A stretch of DNA of 13,753 nt from the NCBI GenBank assembly GCA_022564135.1, contig JADFLZ010000022.1, positions 1 to 13,753 of the forward strand, written 5' to 3'. The notes under the pieces are model-generated. The model was given only the letters and a program-made list of their open reading frames with translations, searched no databases and was not told the origin of the DNA. The translations under genes and the position numbers were made by a program. This DNA comes from Candidatus Zixiibacteriota bacterium. Lineage in GTDB: Bacteria; Zixibacteria; MSB-5A5; GN15; FEB-12. This document shows, piece by piece, positions 7,230-13,522 of this stretch; the stretch's first letter is position 1; every line of letters begins with the position of its first letter.

Positions 7230-7594
7230 ATTCTATTTTGATGTTCTAAATGAAATCAGAATCAAAGCAAAAGACAAGCAGGAATAGGAGAGGTTTTGAG
7301 CGCCACCCCACGCAACGAAATCTTTAGATTTCGTCATTCTTGCGCATGCGAGAATCCAGCCATTAACACGACCGCAAAAATTCGATTGGAAGTAAAAAAA
7401 GGGCATACCCTTCGGCATGCTCAGGACTGTGCGAGACGTCTGCTCTAAGTTAAGGCAAGATGGATTCCAGCCTGCCCCTCGACTTCGCTCGGGATTAAAA
7501 CGCTGGAAAGACAGAAACTCAGGGAAGGCAAAAGTACTGAAGCGACTAAAAGAGTCAGGACCGCAAGGGTCCTGACCTACAAGAATTTAAAAAT
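7230..7594. repeat. Gene-free region with a cluster of palindromic dispersed-repeat-like units
   Basis: This 365-base gap between apt and tRNA-Arg contains no credible gene. It holds a perfect inverted repeat CGAAATCT-TT-AGATTTCG at 7316-7333, immediately followed by ATTCTTGC-GCAT-GCGAGAAT at 7336-7355. The latter resembles the widespread 'GTCATTCCCGCG...CGCGGGAATCCAG' family of short palindromic intergenic repeats. Further on are CCCTTCGGCATGCTCAGG (7408-7425) and CCCCTCGACTTCGCTCGGGA (7475-7494), both like another common dispersed element, 'CCTGAGC..G.CGAAGG'. The second is flanked by TTCCAGC (7465-7471) and its complement GCTGGAA (7502-7508). A last hairpin lies at 7554-7576. The family likeness is from memory; the inverted repeats themselves are visible. 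Small open frames here only read through the repeats. Confidence 0.6.
7548..7576 (-). terminator. Probable terminator of the LOG-acyP-apt operon
   Basis: On the minus strand, 18 bases beyond the apt stop, a perfect nine-pair stem GTCAGGACC / GGTCCTGAC with a five-base loop (CTTGC) is followed by TCTTTT. The stem is strong but the T tract is short and interrupted. The same hairpin could equally be one unit of the repeat cluster it borders, possibly used as a terminator. Confidence 0.5.
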
Positions 7595-8119
7595 CTATTC
7601 GGAGTCGAATGAAATCAGAAAGTTGACGTCGTAATCTTTTAGCAAGTCTTGCCAGGGCAAAAAAATCAGTCCGATAACAGTCGAAATTCCGACCACTTGC
7701 CCGCCGAGCCTTTCAATCAGCTTGCAGGTGGCGGCTGCAGTTCCTCCGGTAGCTATAAGATCGTCGACTACGACAACCCTCTGGCCGGAGCTGATTGCGT
7801 CGGAGTGCATTTCGACATGGTCGGTGCCGTATTCAAGTGTGTACTCCTGCGAAATTGTATCCGAGGGTAGTTTTCCGATTTTTCTGGCCGGCACAAATCC
7901 GATATCAAGCCTGTCGGCCAAAGCGGCTCCGAAAATAAAACCGCGAGATTCTATAGCTACTAGCACATCAGGGTTGCAGCTGCGGACATATTTTTCCATA
8001 CCGTCAAGCGCCTGCCGAAACCCCTTGGGATCCTGCATTAGTGTGGTGATGTCATAAAAGCGAACTCCCGGTTTTGGGAAATCCGGGACCTCGCGGATGT
8101 ACTGTTTTAAATCTGACAT
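7595..8119 (-). CDS. apt: Adenine phosphoribosyltransferase
   Basis: A 174-residue cytosolic enzyme that makes AMP from adenine and PRPP in purine salvage. Family features are the N-terminal IREVPDFPKPGVRFYDITTL (8-27), AIESRGFIFG (55-64), the flexible-loop region RKIGKLPSDT (79-88) with the following QEYTLEYG, and the PRPP-binding VVVVDDLIATGGTA (115-128). The length is normal. The segment after the PRPP site is slightly unusual: IGLIFLPWQDLL where most relatives have 'IEL..L.GR..L'. A strong GAGGAG ribosome binding site precedes the ATG. It is the last gene of a three-gene unit, 24 bases after acyP. Confidence 0.96.
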   Translation of the reverse strand: MSDLKQYIREVPDFPKPGVRFYDITTLMQDPKGFRQALDGMEKYVRSCNPDVLVAIESRGFIFGAALADRLDIGFVPARKIGKLPSDTISQEYTLEYGTDHVEMHSDAISSGQRVVVVDDLIATGGTAAATCKLIERLGGQVVGISTVIGLIFLPWQDLLKDYDVNFLISFDSE

Positions 8120-8143
8120 AGCTCCTCTATTAGGTTCGGATCA

Positions 8144-8419
8144 TCACTCTATCAAAAACGAATCATACTGTCCGCTAAATTCAATCCAGCGGAAAGTAAC
8201 ATGCTGTACGTTAGCGAAAGATGGTCCAACATTCAAGAATTTAATAAACGATTCGATCTGGCTCTTGTCACCCTCGGCGATGACCAAAACAGAGCGGTCC
8301 GGCTCGTTTCGAGCGCAGCCAGTCAGGTTCAAGTCTTTGGCTGTGCGATAGCAGAAATGCCTGAATCCGACTCCCTGGACAAGTCCGGTTATTTTGATTT
8401 CAGCTGCTGCAGAACTCAA
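8144..8419 (-). CDS. acyP: Acylphosphatase
   Basis: A 91-residue enzyme that hydrolyses acyl phosphates such as acetyl or carbamoyl phosphate. The diagnostic motif ITGLVQGVGFRHF is at 10-22, with the phosphate-binding Arg20. The second active-site residue is Asn38 in LTGCARN (32-38), where most relatives have 'LTGWVRN'. GPSFANVQHV (65-74) is the usual C-terminal element. The start is a TTG whose TTGA overlaps the TGA stop of the LOG-like gene by four bases, implying translational coupling. No Shine-Dalgarno and no better in-frame start are seen. Confidence 0.93.
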   Translation of the reverse strand: MSSAAAEIKITGLVQGVGFRHFCYRTAKDLNLTGCARNEPDRSVLVIAEGDKSQIESFIKFLNVGPSFANVQHVTFRWIEFSGQYDSFLIE

Positions 8420-8895
8420 TTTTGTTTTCGGGCAAGCTCCATGGCAATTTTAGCTGCCTCTAAGGGATCTTCGACCTGCTGTATTTCTTCGCCAAGTTTC
8501 CAGGCCTGAACGGAAATAATCGGTTTGCCTGATACTAATGCAAAGGCCATTTCAGACAAAGTACCGAATTTCCCCGGTAAGGCTACTATGGCATCAGCAG
8601 CACGTACTACCAGGACGTTTCGGGCCTGGCCGAAACCAGTCGGGATGACATGGTCGATGAATTGGTTAGCATCAGCCTTGTTTTCTGAGGGAATGATACC
8701 AATTGTTGTCCCTCCGGCTTCTTTGGCGCCTCTGGCCGCCCCTTCCATTATTCCTCCCAATCCTCCGCAAAGAACTACTCCCCCGTTTTCCGCTACATAC
8801 CTGCCAATTTCGGCTGCCATATCGTAAAGTTTCTTGGAGCACTTCCCCGCGCCAATAATGGCTATTACAGGCTTTCTACCGGTGTCATTTTTCAT
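8416..8895 (-). CDS. LOG-like Rossmann-fold protein (TIGR00725-type)
   Basis: A 159-residue Rossmann-fold protein of the SLOG/LOG superfamily, closest in layout to TIGR00725-type proteins. Features are the opening strand and loop VIAIIGAGKCS (10-20), CGGLGGIMEG (43-52), the substrate-site arginine in GQARN (89-93), and PGKFGTLSE (107-115). True LOG phosphoribohydrolases, which release adenine-type bases from nucleoside monophosphates, carry PGGxGTxxE; here the second Gly is Lys. Nucleotide binding is likely, while hydrolase activity is uncertain. AGGA five bases before the ATG gives a good start. It is the first gene of the operon with acyP (4-base overlap) and apt. The tRNA-Pro(CGG) promoter 180 bases upstream may also drive it. 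Confidence 0.82.
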   Translation of the reverse strand: MKNDTGRKPVIAIIGAGKCSKKLYDMAAEIGRYVAENGGVVLCGGLGGIMEGAARGAKEAGGTTIGIIPSENKADANQFIDHVIPTGFGQARNVLVVRAADAIVALPGKFGTLSEMAFALVSGKPIISVQAWKLGEEIQQVEDPLEAAKIAMELARKQN

Positions 8896-8979
8896 GGTAT
8901 CCTAAGCTTAAGACGGAATATTCCAAGCCGCAATTCACCATTATTTCTGCCAACTCAATGCAGCAAAATTTGAAAAATA

Positions 8980-9053
8980 TCGGGGCGACTGGAATCGAAC
9001 CAGCGACCTCTTAGTCCCGAACCAAGCGCGCTACCAATCTGCGCCACGCCCCG
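8980..9053 (-). tRNA. tRNA-Pro (anticodon CGG)
   Basis: A 74-base cloverleaf. The acceptor CGGGGCG pairs perfectly with CGCCCCG. The D arm is GCGC...GCGC. The anticodon stem is CTTGG/CTAAG with loop TTCGGGA, giving CGG, which reads CCG. The T arm is GCTGG-TTCGATT-CCAGT and the discriminator is A. CCA is not encoded. The trailer begins TATTTTTCA, identical to that of tRNA-Arg. Confidence 0.95.
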
Positions 9054-9077
9054 AGTAAACGCTTACGCTAGTAGTTT

Positions 9078-9105
9078 ATGATACAAAAATCGGGAATTAA
9101 GTCAA
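9078..9105 (-). promoter_or_regulatory. Sigma-70-type promoter for tRNA-Pro(CGG)
   Basis: On the minus strand TTGACT (9105-9100) and TATCAT (9083-9078) are separated by 16 bases. The -10 element ends 24 bases before the first tRNA base, leaving a leader of about 17 bases. It may also feed the LOG-like operon downstream, since no clear separate promoter is seen between 8896 and 8979. Confidence 0.65.
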
Positions 9106-9163
9106 CTACATTCGGCTATTTTAAGAGCAAGGCCGAACATCCATGACACACTCGCTGATTATG

Positions 9164-9943
9164 CTAAATCTTAACATTGCCGGAATGCAGCTTTTCCAAC
9201 GAAACCGAATGTAAAAAATCAGGCTTCATAGGGGAAATTGATATTTTTCCACTCTTTACTACGGCAAAATCCGTACCCGAAGTTTTTTGCCACTTCGGTT
9301 TACCACCAATCCAGTAGTAGGACTTGCCTCTGGGGTCTGTCTTATGAATCACAATATCTTTGTATTTTCGAACACCTGGTTTGGTGAACAGAAAATCTTT
9401 ATATGCCCGGCCGTTGTCCGGTGGCATGTTCACATTCAAGAATACCGATGGCTCCAGCTCAAACCCCGGAAATGCCCGAATCAGTCTGGCTACCCACCTG
9501 GCAGCTCTTGTCATGGGCATGTCAGGCTCATAACCAGACATGGAAATCGCAATTGATGGAATCTGTAATATGGAACCTTCGATGGCCGCAGCTACTGTTC
9601 CGGAGTAAGTAATATCATCACCCATATTTGAGCCGTGATTTATTCCGGATACGATCATATCCAGTTTGACGGACTTGAAGAAAAGATGAATCGCCAGCAT
9701 GACACAGTCGGTGGGGGTACCGTCTATGGCGAAGCAGTTATCAGAAATCTTTTGTGCTCTAAGCGGTCTATTAAGCGTAAGAGAGTGCGAACTGGCTGAT
9801 TGTTCCCGGTCGGGAGCTACTATATAGACATTGGCGGTCTTGCCAAGTTCCTTGGCTAACACTTTTATGCCGTCGGAAAAATAGCCGTCGTCATTGGTAA
9901 CTAAAATATTGAGTTTCTTATTACGGTCTGTTGATTTTTTCAC
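9164..9943 (-). CDS. surE: 5'/3'-nucleotidase SurE
   Basis: A 259-residue metal-dependent phosphatase that dephosphorylates nucleoside monophosphates and, in some species, polyphosphate. Hallmarks are ILVTNDDG (13-20) with the metal-binding Asp pair 18-19, VAPDREQSASSHSLT (42-56) with the ligand Ser49, DGTPTDCV (74-81), and SGINHGSNMGDD...YSGTVAAAIEG (99-123). Length and motif order are normal. The start is a GTG at 9943 preceded by GCGGA at close spacing; no ATG lies before the first motif. It follows the glycosyltransferase gene after 31 bases, so the two are probably co-transcribed. Confidence 0.96.
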   Translation of the reverse strand: MKKSTDRNKKLNILVTNDDGYFSDGIKVLAKELGKTANVYIVAPDREQSASSHSLTLNRPLRAQKISDNCFAIDGTPTDCVMLAIHLFFKSVKLDMIVSGINHGSNMGDDITYSGTVAAAIEGSILQIPSIAISMSGYEPDMPMTRAARWVARLIRAFPGFELEPSVFLNVNMPPDNGRAYKDFLFTKPGVRKYKDIVIHKTDPRGKSYYWIGGKPKWQKTSGTDFAVVKSGKISISPMKPDFLHSVSLEKLHSGNVKI

Positions 9944-9974
9944 TCCGCAATCTTAACAAAGTTATATGAAAGAA

Positions 9975-10670
9975 TCAACACCAGATTCGTTTCCAGATTT
10001 GCCTTATAAAACGACCGGAATCGACCAGCGGATTGATATATGAATGGGAACCATCGTAGACAGTCGAGATTGAAACCTCGTCGATCCTATAACCAGCCGC
10101 GCCGGCCTTAAAAAGCATTTCGGATTCTAAATCGTAATTTATTGTCTTTAGCTCGATTGACCTTAGCAGACTTACCGGCAGCAGCCTGAAGCCTGACTGG
10201 CTGTCGCGTATTCTGCAGCAGGAAAAGATAGAGATTATAATTGAGGTCAGGTTGTTGGTCAGCCAGCGGTCCCAGGGCATAATTTTAGAATCGATATTGC
10301 GGGTGCCCATAATTAATTTTTGGCCGTTATCTTTGGCAAAAAAAGCCGGGATCTCCTCGGGCAGATGCTGCAGGTCGGAGTCTATGGTCAGCACTGAGCG
10401 ATAGCCATTTTCTTTGGCATAGTTAAAACCAGCTATTAAAGCCGCGCCTTTGCCTCCGTTCTGTTTAAAGCTCAGATATTTCACGCCCAGTTCTTTTAAT
10501 ATTTCCAGAGTGTTATCTGTGGAACCGTCGTTGACAAACAGTAAGTTTTCATCGCAGACGTATTGGCGAAGTCTGGGAATCAGGTCTCTTAAATATGGCG
10601 CCGCGTTGTAAGCCGGGACTAAAACAAGCACCGCATTTGTTCTAAGTAAGGAATCTTTTGGAACTGTCAC
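9975..10670 (-). CDS. Family 2 glycosyltransferase (polyprenyl-phosphate sugar synthase-like)
   Basis: A GT-A fold glycosyltransferase of family 2, like DPM1/DPG-type enzymes that charge polyprenyl phosphate with a sugar. From a GTG start at 10670 it has 231 residues. Motifs are LVPAYN (17-22), FVNDGSTDNT (45-54), NGGKGAAL (71-78), the metal-binding DSD followed by LQH (97-102), GTRN (122-125), RDSQSGFR (155-162), and an acceptor-site region YDLESEMLFKAGAAGYRIDEV (near 180-199). No C-terminal membrane helices are present, so it is a soluble or peripheral enzyme. The open frame continues to 10739, but that part is tRNA-Pro(GGG), so the start must lie after it. GTG 10670 is the first usual start codon beyond the tRNA; a GTG 13 codons later is possible. 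No good ribosome binding site is seen. Confidence 0.85.
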   Translation of the reverse strand: MTVPKDSLLRTNAVLVLVPAYNAAPYLRDLIPRLRQYVCDENLLFVNDGSTDNTLEILKELGVKYLSFKQNGGKGAALIAGFNYAKENGYRSVLTIDSDLQHLPEEIPAFFAKDNGQKLIMGTRNIDSKIMPWDRWLTNNLTSIIISIFSCCRIRDSQSGFRLLPVSLLRSIELKTINYDLESEMLFKAGAAGYRIDEVSISTVYDGSHSYINPLVDSGRFIRQIWKRIWC

Positions 10671-10699
10671 AATTATTGCCGTTCTGCCTATTTTTAATA

Positions 10700-10776
10700 T
10701 GGTCGGAGCGAGCCGATTTGAACGGCCGACCTCTCGCACCCCAGGCGAGTGCGCTACCTAGCTGCGCCACGCTCCG
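10700..10776 (-). tRNA. tRNA-Pro (anticodon GGG), CCA encoded
   Basis: A 77-base gene including an encoded 3' CCA. The acceptor CGGAGCG pairs perfectly with CGCTCCG. The D arm is GCGC...GCGC. The anticodon stem CTCGC/GCGAG encloses loop CTGGGGT, giving GGG, which reads CCC and CCT. The T arm is GGCCG-TTCAAAT-CGGCT with one G-T closing pair; the discriminator A is followed by CCA. It lies 36 bases after the merR-like stop and 29 bases before the glycosyltransferase start, so it may be processed from a shared transcript. Confidence 0.95.
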
Positions 10777-10812
10777 ACTTATGGTGAAAATCTACTCTAA
10801 ATAGATCTGAAC

Positions 10813-11163
10813 TCAAGAGAAAAGTTCAAGAAGGTCCGAAACGTCTTTTCTGATGTTGCCAATCAGTGTTTTGGCTTTGGCAGAGGCGACCATTCCTGTT
10901 TTTTCTTCTCCCTGACGTTTCATCATCAGCTTTGACCGTGCACCCGGGATAGTCAGTTTTTCTTTGGTGCGCAGGTGTTTTATGCGGTTTACGACTTCGA
11001 TATCTTTTACAGTATAAGTCCGGTTGCCCCCTCTGTTTTTGCGGGGCTGAAGAATGGGGAATTCTTTTTCCCAGAACCTCAGGACATAAGGGGCCAGTCC
11101 GGTCATTTCGGATACTTCGCTGATTGAATAATAAAGTTTTTCGTTTTTTGTAGCGGTAGTCAT
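10813..11163 (-). CDS. MerR-family transcriptional regulator
   Basis: A 116-residue DNA-binding protein. The winged-helix MerR head is at 11-72: YYSISEVSEMTGLAPYVLRF is the helix-turn-helix, followed by WEKEFPILQP, the wing RGGNRTYTVKDIEVVNRI, and LRTKEKLTIPGAR. Residues 75-116 are a short tail with a helical end (IRKDVSDLLELF) and no cysteine-rich metal site or ligand domain. It belongs to the short MerR proteins common next to housekeeping genes, whose targets are unknown. AAGGA eight bases upstream supports the ATG. It lies 22 bases after gpsA, probably the last protein gene of that operon. Confidence 0.9.
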   Translation of the reverse strand: MTTATKNEKLYYSISEVSEMTGLAPYVLRFWEKEFPILQPRKNRGGNRTYTVKDIEVVNRIKHLRTKEKLTIPGARSKLMMKRQGEEKTGMVASAKAKTLIGNIRKDVSDLLELFS

Positions 11164-11185
11164 AATGTTATCCTTCTTGCTATAA

Positions 11186-12193
11186 TCAACTCCAGATTTC
11201 TGATTTTAATTCGCGCCCCATCAATTCCCATATCGCCTCTCCGGGAGGTTTATTTTCGAATAAAACTTTGTACACTTCTTTTGTTATAGGCATTTCTACG
11301 GATTTCAGCCGGGAAAGTTCATAGCCGGCCCTGGTAGTTTCCACGCCTTCGGCAACCATGGTCATGCCCTCTAAGATATCTTCGAGATTTCTGCCTTTGC
11401 CGATTTCTACTCCGACATAACGGTTACGGCTGTGCTTGGAGACGCAGGTGGTAATCAAATCGCCGACCCCTGAAAGTCCCGCAAAGGTTTCGGCACTGGC
11501 GCCCATTGAAATACCCAGTCTGGATATTTCTGCCAGACCTCTGGTTACTAAGGCGCCGGTAGTATTATCGCCCATACCCAGTCCGAAAATTATACCGGCG
11601 GCTATGGCGATAATGTTTTTTAAAGCTCCGCCCATTTCTACCCCGACAAGATCGCTGGATTTATAAACCCGAAAGTAGCTGTTGCTGAAAAGCTCCTGAA
11701 GATTTCTGTTAAGGCGGTCATCATGACCGGCTACCGTGATAGTAGTGGGCATTCGTCGGGCTACTTCTTCGGCGTGCGAAGGTCCCGACAGAGTTGCAAA
11801 TGAATATTTTGAATCCCCTAAAACATCTTCAACTACTTCGGACATTCGTTTCAGTGTCTTATTCTCGATGCCTTTGGCCAGATTAAGAAATTTGGGCTTT
11901 TCTCCGAGATAGTTTTGAGCCTGATTAAGTACCACCCGCAGGTTTTGAGACGGAATGGCCAGGATAACCAGACTGGTATTATTTAAGGCTTCTTTCAGCG
12001 AGCTCGTAACAGTTACTGAATCGGACAGCTTGAATGAAACAAGTTTTTCTTCCCGGGTTCTTTCGGATTCGAGCCTCCGTGCCTCTTTTGTATTGTATTC
12101 CCATAAAGTTGCCTGGCAATCATTATCACTAAGAATCTGAGAGACAGCCATCCCCCAGGAACCGGCACCGAGTATGGTTACGCTTTTTTGCAT
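11186..12193 (-). CDS. gpsA: Glycerol-3-phosphate dehydrogenase [NAD(P)+]
   Basis: A 335-residue cytosolic enzyme that reduces dihydroxyacetone phosphate to sn-glycerol-3-phosphate for phospholipids. The dinucleotide site ILGAGSWGMA is at 7-16. Further hallmarks are LAKGIE with Lys107, LSGPSHAEEVA (135-145), GGALKNIIAIAAG with catalytic Lys192, the SGVGDLITTC stretch (241-250), SRNR (255-258) and MVAEGVETT (279-287). The frame reaches a GTG at 12205, inside plsY, but the ATG at 12193 is preferred: it matches the family start and follows the plsY stop after one base (TAG-C-ATG), with GGGGAG 11 bases upstream. It acts directly with PlsY, which uses its product. Confidence 0.96.
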   Translation of the reverse strand: MQKSVTILGAGSWGMAVSQILSDNDCQATLWEYNTKEARRLESERTREEKLVSFKLSDSVTVTSSLKEALNNTSLVILAIPSQNLRVVLNQAQNYLGEKPKFLNLAKGIENKTLKRMSEVVEDVLGDSKYSFATLSGPSHAEEVARRMPTTITVAGHDDRLNRNLQELFSNSYFRVYKSSDLVGVEMGGALKNIIAIAAGIIFGLGMGDNTTGALVTRGLAEISRLGISMGASAETFAGLSGVGDLITTCVSKHSRNRYVGVEIGKGRNLEDILEGMTMVAEGVETTRAGYELSRLKSVEMPITKEVYKVLFENKPPGEAIWELMGRELKSEIWS

Positions 12194-12194
12194 G

Positions 12195-12845
12195 CTAACT
12201 GCCACTCCCCGTCTTTGACGACAGTGAGAACACTTTCTCGTTGCCGGAAATTATTCTTGAGATATTTTTACGATGGGCTACAATCACTAAGACTGTCAGG
12301 ATTGAGGTCATAACTAAATAAACATTGCTGACATCGTGTCCTAAAATAAATTTTTCAAAGGCAAGACCCAATGAAAGCACTGTGGCACCTATCATAGAAC
12401 CTAAAGATACGTATTTAGTTATGAACAAAACTATCAGAAATACTGAGAAGCAAATTATTGAATGAATCGGAAGCAATGCCGCCGCCACGCCTAAAGTAGT
12501 GTTAGCACCTTTGCCGCCTTTAAATTTCAAAAAGACCGGAAAGATATGACCAATCACAACCGCTGCTCCGCAAATTGCCAGAAACAAATCCAGCGAGTGA
12601 AAAGACAAATTCAAATTGTTGTAGGCCGTTTCTGCCATCAAGATTGCCACCGCACCTTTACCGATATCTGCAATGAAGACCCAAACAGCCGCCTTATATC
12701 CGGCAACCCGCCAGACATTGGCAGCACCAATGTTTCCCGAACCTTCATTCCTTATATCCTTGATTCCAAAAATCCGGCTTATGATAATACCGAATGGAAT
12801 CGCGCCTATCAAATAGGCCATTAGTATTGTCAACGAAATCAGCAT
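12195..12845 (-). CDS. plsY: Glycerol-3-phosphate acyltransferase PlsY
   Basis: A 216-residue integral membrane enzyme that transfers an acyl group from acyl phosphate to glycerol-3-phosphate, giving lysophosphatidic acid. Several hydrophobic helices are seen (about 2-22, 50-70, 84-104, 118-142, 145-163, 174-190). Signature loops are IPFG (16-19), GSGNIGAAN (35-43; usually GSGNxGATN), DIGKG (60-64), GHIFPVFLKFKGGKG (99-113), and the late HRKNISRIISGNE (191-203). The usual GGKGVAT is GGKGANT here. The motif changes are conservative and the gene looks intact. It is followed immediately by gpsA and preceded at 50 bases by a small membrane protein gene. Acylphosphatase, which can hydrolyse acyl phosphates, is encoded 4 kb away. 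Confidence 0.95.
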   Translation of the reverse strand: MLISLTILMAYLIGAIPFGIIISRIFGIKDIRNEGSGNIGAANVWRVAGYKAAVWVFIADIGKGAVAILMAETAYNNLNLSFHSLDLFLAICGAAVVIGHIFPVFLKFKGGKGANTTLGVAAALLPIHSIICFSVFLIVLFITKYVSLGSMIGATVLSLGLAFEKFILGHDVSNVYLVMTSILTVLVIVAHRKNISRIISGNEKVFSLSSKTGSGS

Positions 12846-12895
12846 CTAACGCTGCTACTCAAATACATTTTTAGAAAAACCGATTTAAACGTTTT

Positions 12896-13357
12896 TTAAT
12901 ATGACTGGTCATTGGCAGCTGAGCTGTCGGCCCTGTCTGTCATATTATCCATACTTTCGCTAGTTTTGTATTGCTCAAGATCCGGGAAACTTTCTACCAT
13001 GGCCTTCAGAAAAGCAACTGCCTCGGCCGAATCTACTTTAGCATCTATTCCATGTTGCTGCACAAATTCAAAAAACGGCCTTAGTTCGGCCAGAGTATAT
13101 CTGGCAGTATCTAATTTGGCCACAAATTCATCCGCAATGCGGTTGACTTCGACTGTATCAATACCCGATAGACCCGACTCGGCGATCAATCTTTTTTCGC
13201 TAATTACAGGTTTGCTATAAACCCAGGTCATGACTTCGTTATTTTTTGCTATTACCAATATTACTAATGCGACTACCAAAACAAAAATTACACCGCCGAC
13301 TATTAGAGCGATGGTGCAGCCTTTTGATAATCCTTTTGTCTGAATTTGTTCAGTCAT
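12896..13357 (-). CDS. Single-pass membrane protein of unknown function
   Basis: A 153-residue protein that I do not recognise. A short polar N-terminus with KGLSKGC is followed by a strongly hydrophobic helix at 14-37 (rich in Ile, Val, Leu). Next comes a soluble region predicted mostly helical (about 50-130), and then an acidic and Ser/Asp-rich tail without structure signals. The Lys residues before the helix favour an N-in topology with the bulk outside the cytoplasm. A strong promoter lies at 13393-13422, so the gene seems to lead the plsY-gpsA-merR unit; 50 bases separate it from plsY. The ribosome binding site before the ATG is weak. Coding is supported by length, a clean hydrophobic profile and good fit between promoter and start. 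Confidence 0.7.
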   Translation of the reverse strand: MTEQIQTKGLSKGCTIALIVGGVIFVLVVALVILVIAKNNEVMTWVYSKPVISEKRLIAESGLSGIDTVEVNRIADEFVAKLDTARYTLAELRPFFEFVQQHGIDAKVDSAEAVAFLKAMVESFPDLEQYKTSESMDNMTDRADSSAANDQSY

Positions 13358-13392
13358 ATTTTATGTCAGTTAAACAGCTAATGGAATGGTTT

Positions 13393-13422
13393 ATTATATA
13401 GTCTTATCACACGACCAGTCAA
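13393..13422 (-). promoter_or_regulatory. Sigma-70-type promoter for the small membrane protein-plsY-gpsA unit
   Basis: On the minus strand TTGACT (13422-13417) and a perfect TATAAT (13398-13393) are separated by 18 bases. The predicted start near 13386 leaves a leader of about 29 bases before the ATG at 13357. It lies just after the rplQ terminator, so a new transcription unit begins here. Confidence 0.75.
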
Positions 13423-13463
13423 CGGTTTTCTACGAAAAATTTAGAAGGCTTCCCATCTTTGAT

Positions 13464-13495
13464 AATAAAAAAAGCCCGCTTCGTCCGCGGGCTTT
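13464..13495 (-). terminator. Intrinsic terminator after rplQ
   Basis: On the minus strand AAAGCCCGC pairs perfectly with GCGGGCTTT around a seven-base loop (GGACGAA), followed by TTTTATTATC, so the T tract continues from the stem. It lies about 28 bases after the rplQ stop and marks the end of the ribosomal protein transcript. Confidence 0.92.
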
Positions 13496-13522
13496 CAAAT
13501 CTAAGAGAGCTTAGTCGTTATC

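Noticed and set aside
7233..7418. 61-codon minus-strand frame with the stretch NGWILACARMTK
   Set aside because: It is a read-through of the palindromic repeat; such peptides recur in spurious annotations of these repeats. It also has no ribosome binding site.
8201..8509. 102-codon plus-strand frame across acyP and the LOG-like gene
   Set aside because: Antisense shadow of two well-supported genes.
9111..9137. Inverted repeat TTCGGC...GCCGAA after surE as a terminator
   Set aside because: The stem has six pairs, the loop is 15 bases long and no T tract follows on the minus strand.
12865..12900. A-rich/T-rich inverted repeat between the small membrane protein gene and plsY as a terminator
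   Set aside because: The stem is almost all A-T with a bulge, so it would be very weak; the genes are more likely co-transcribed.
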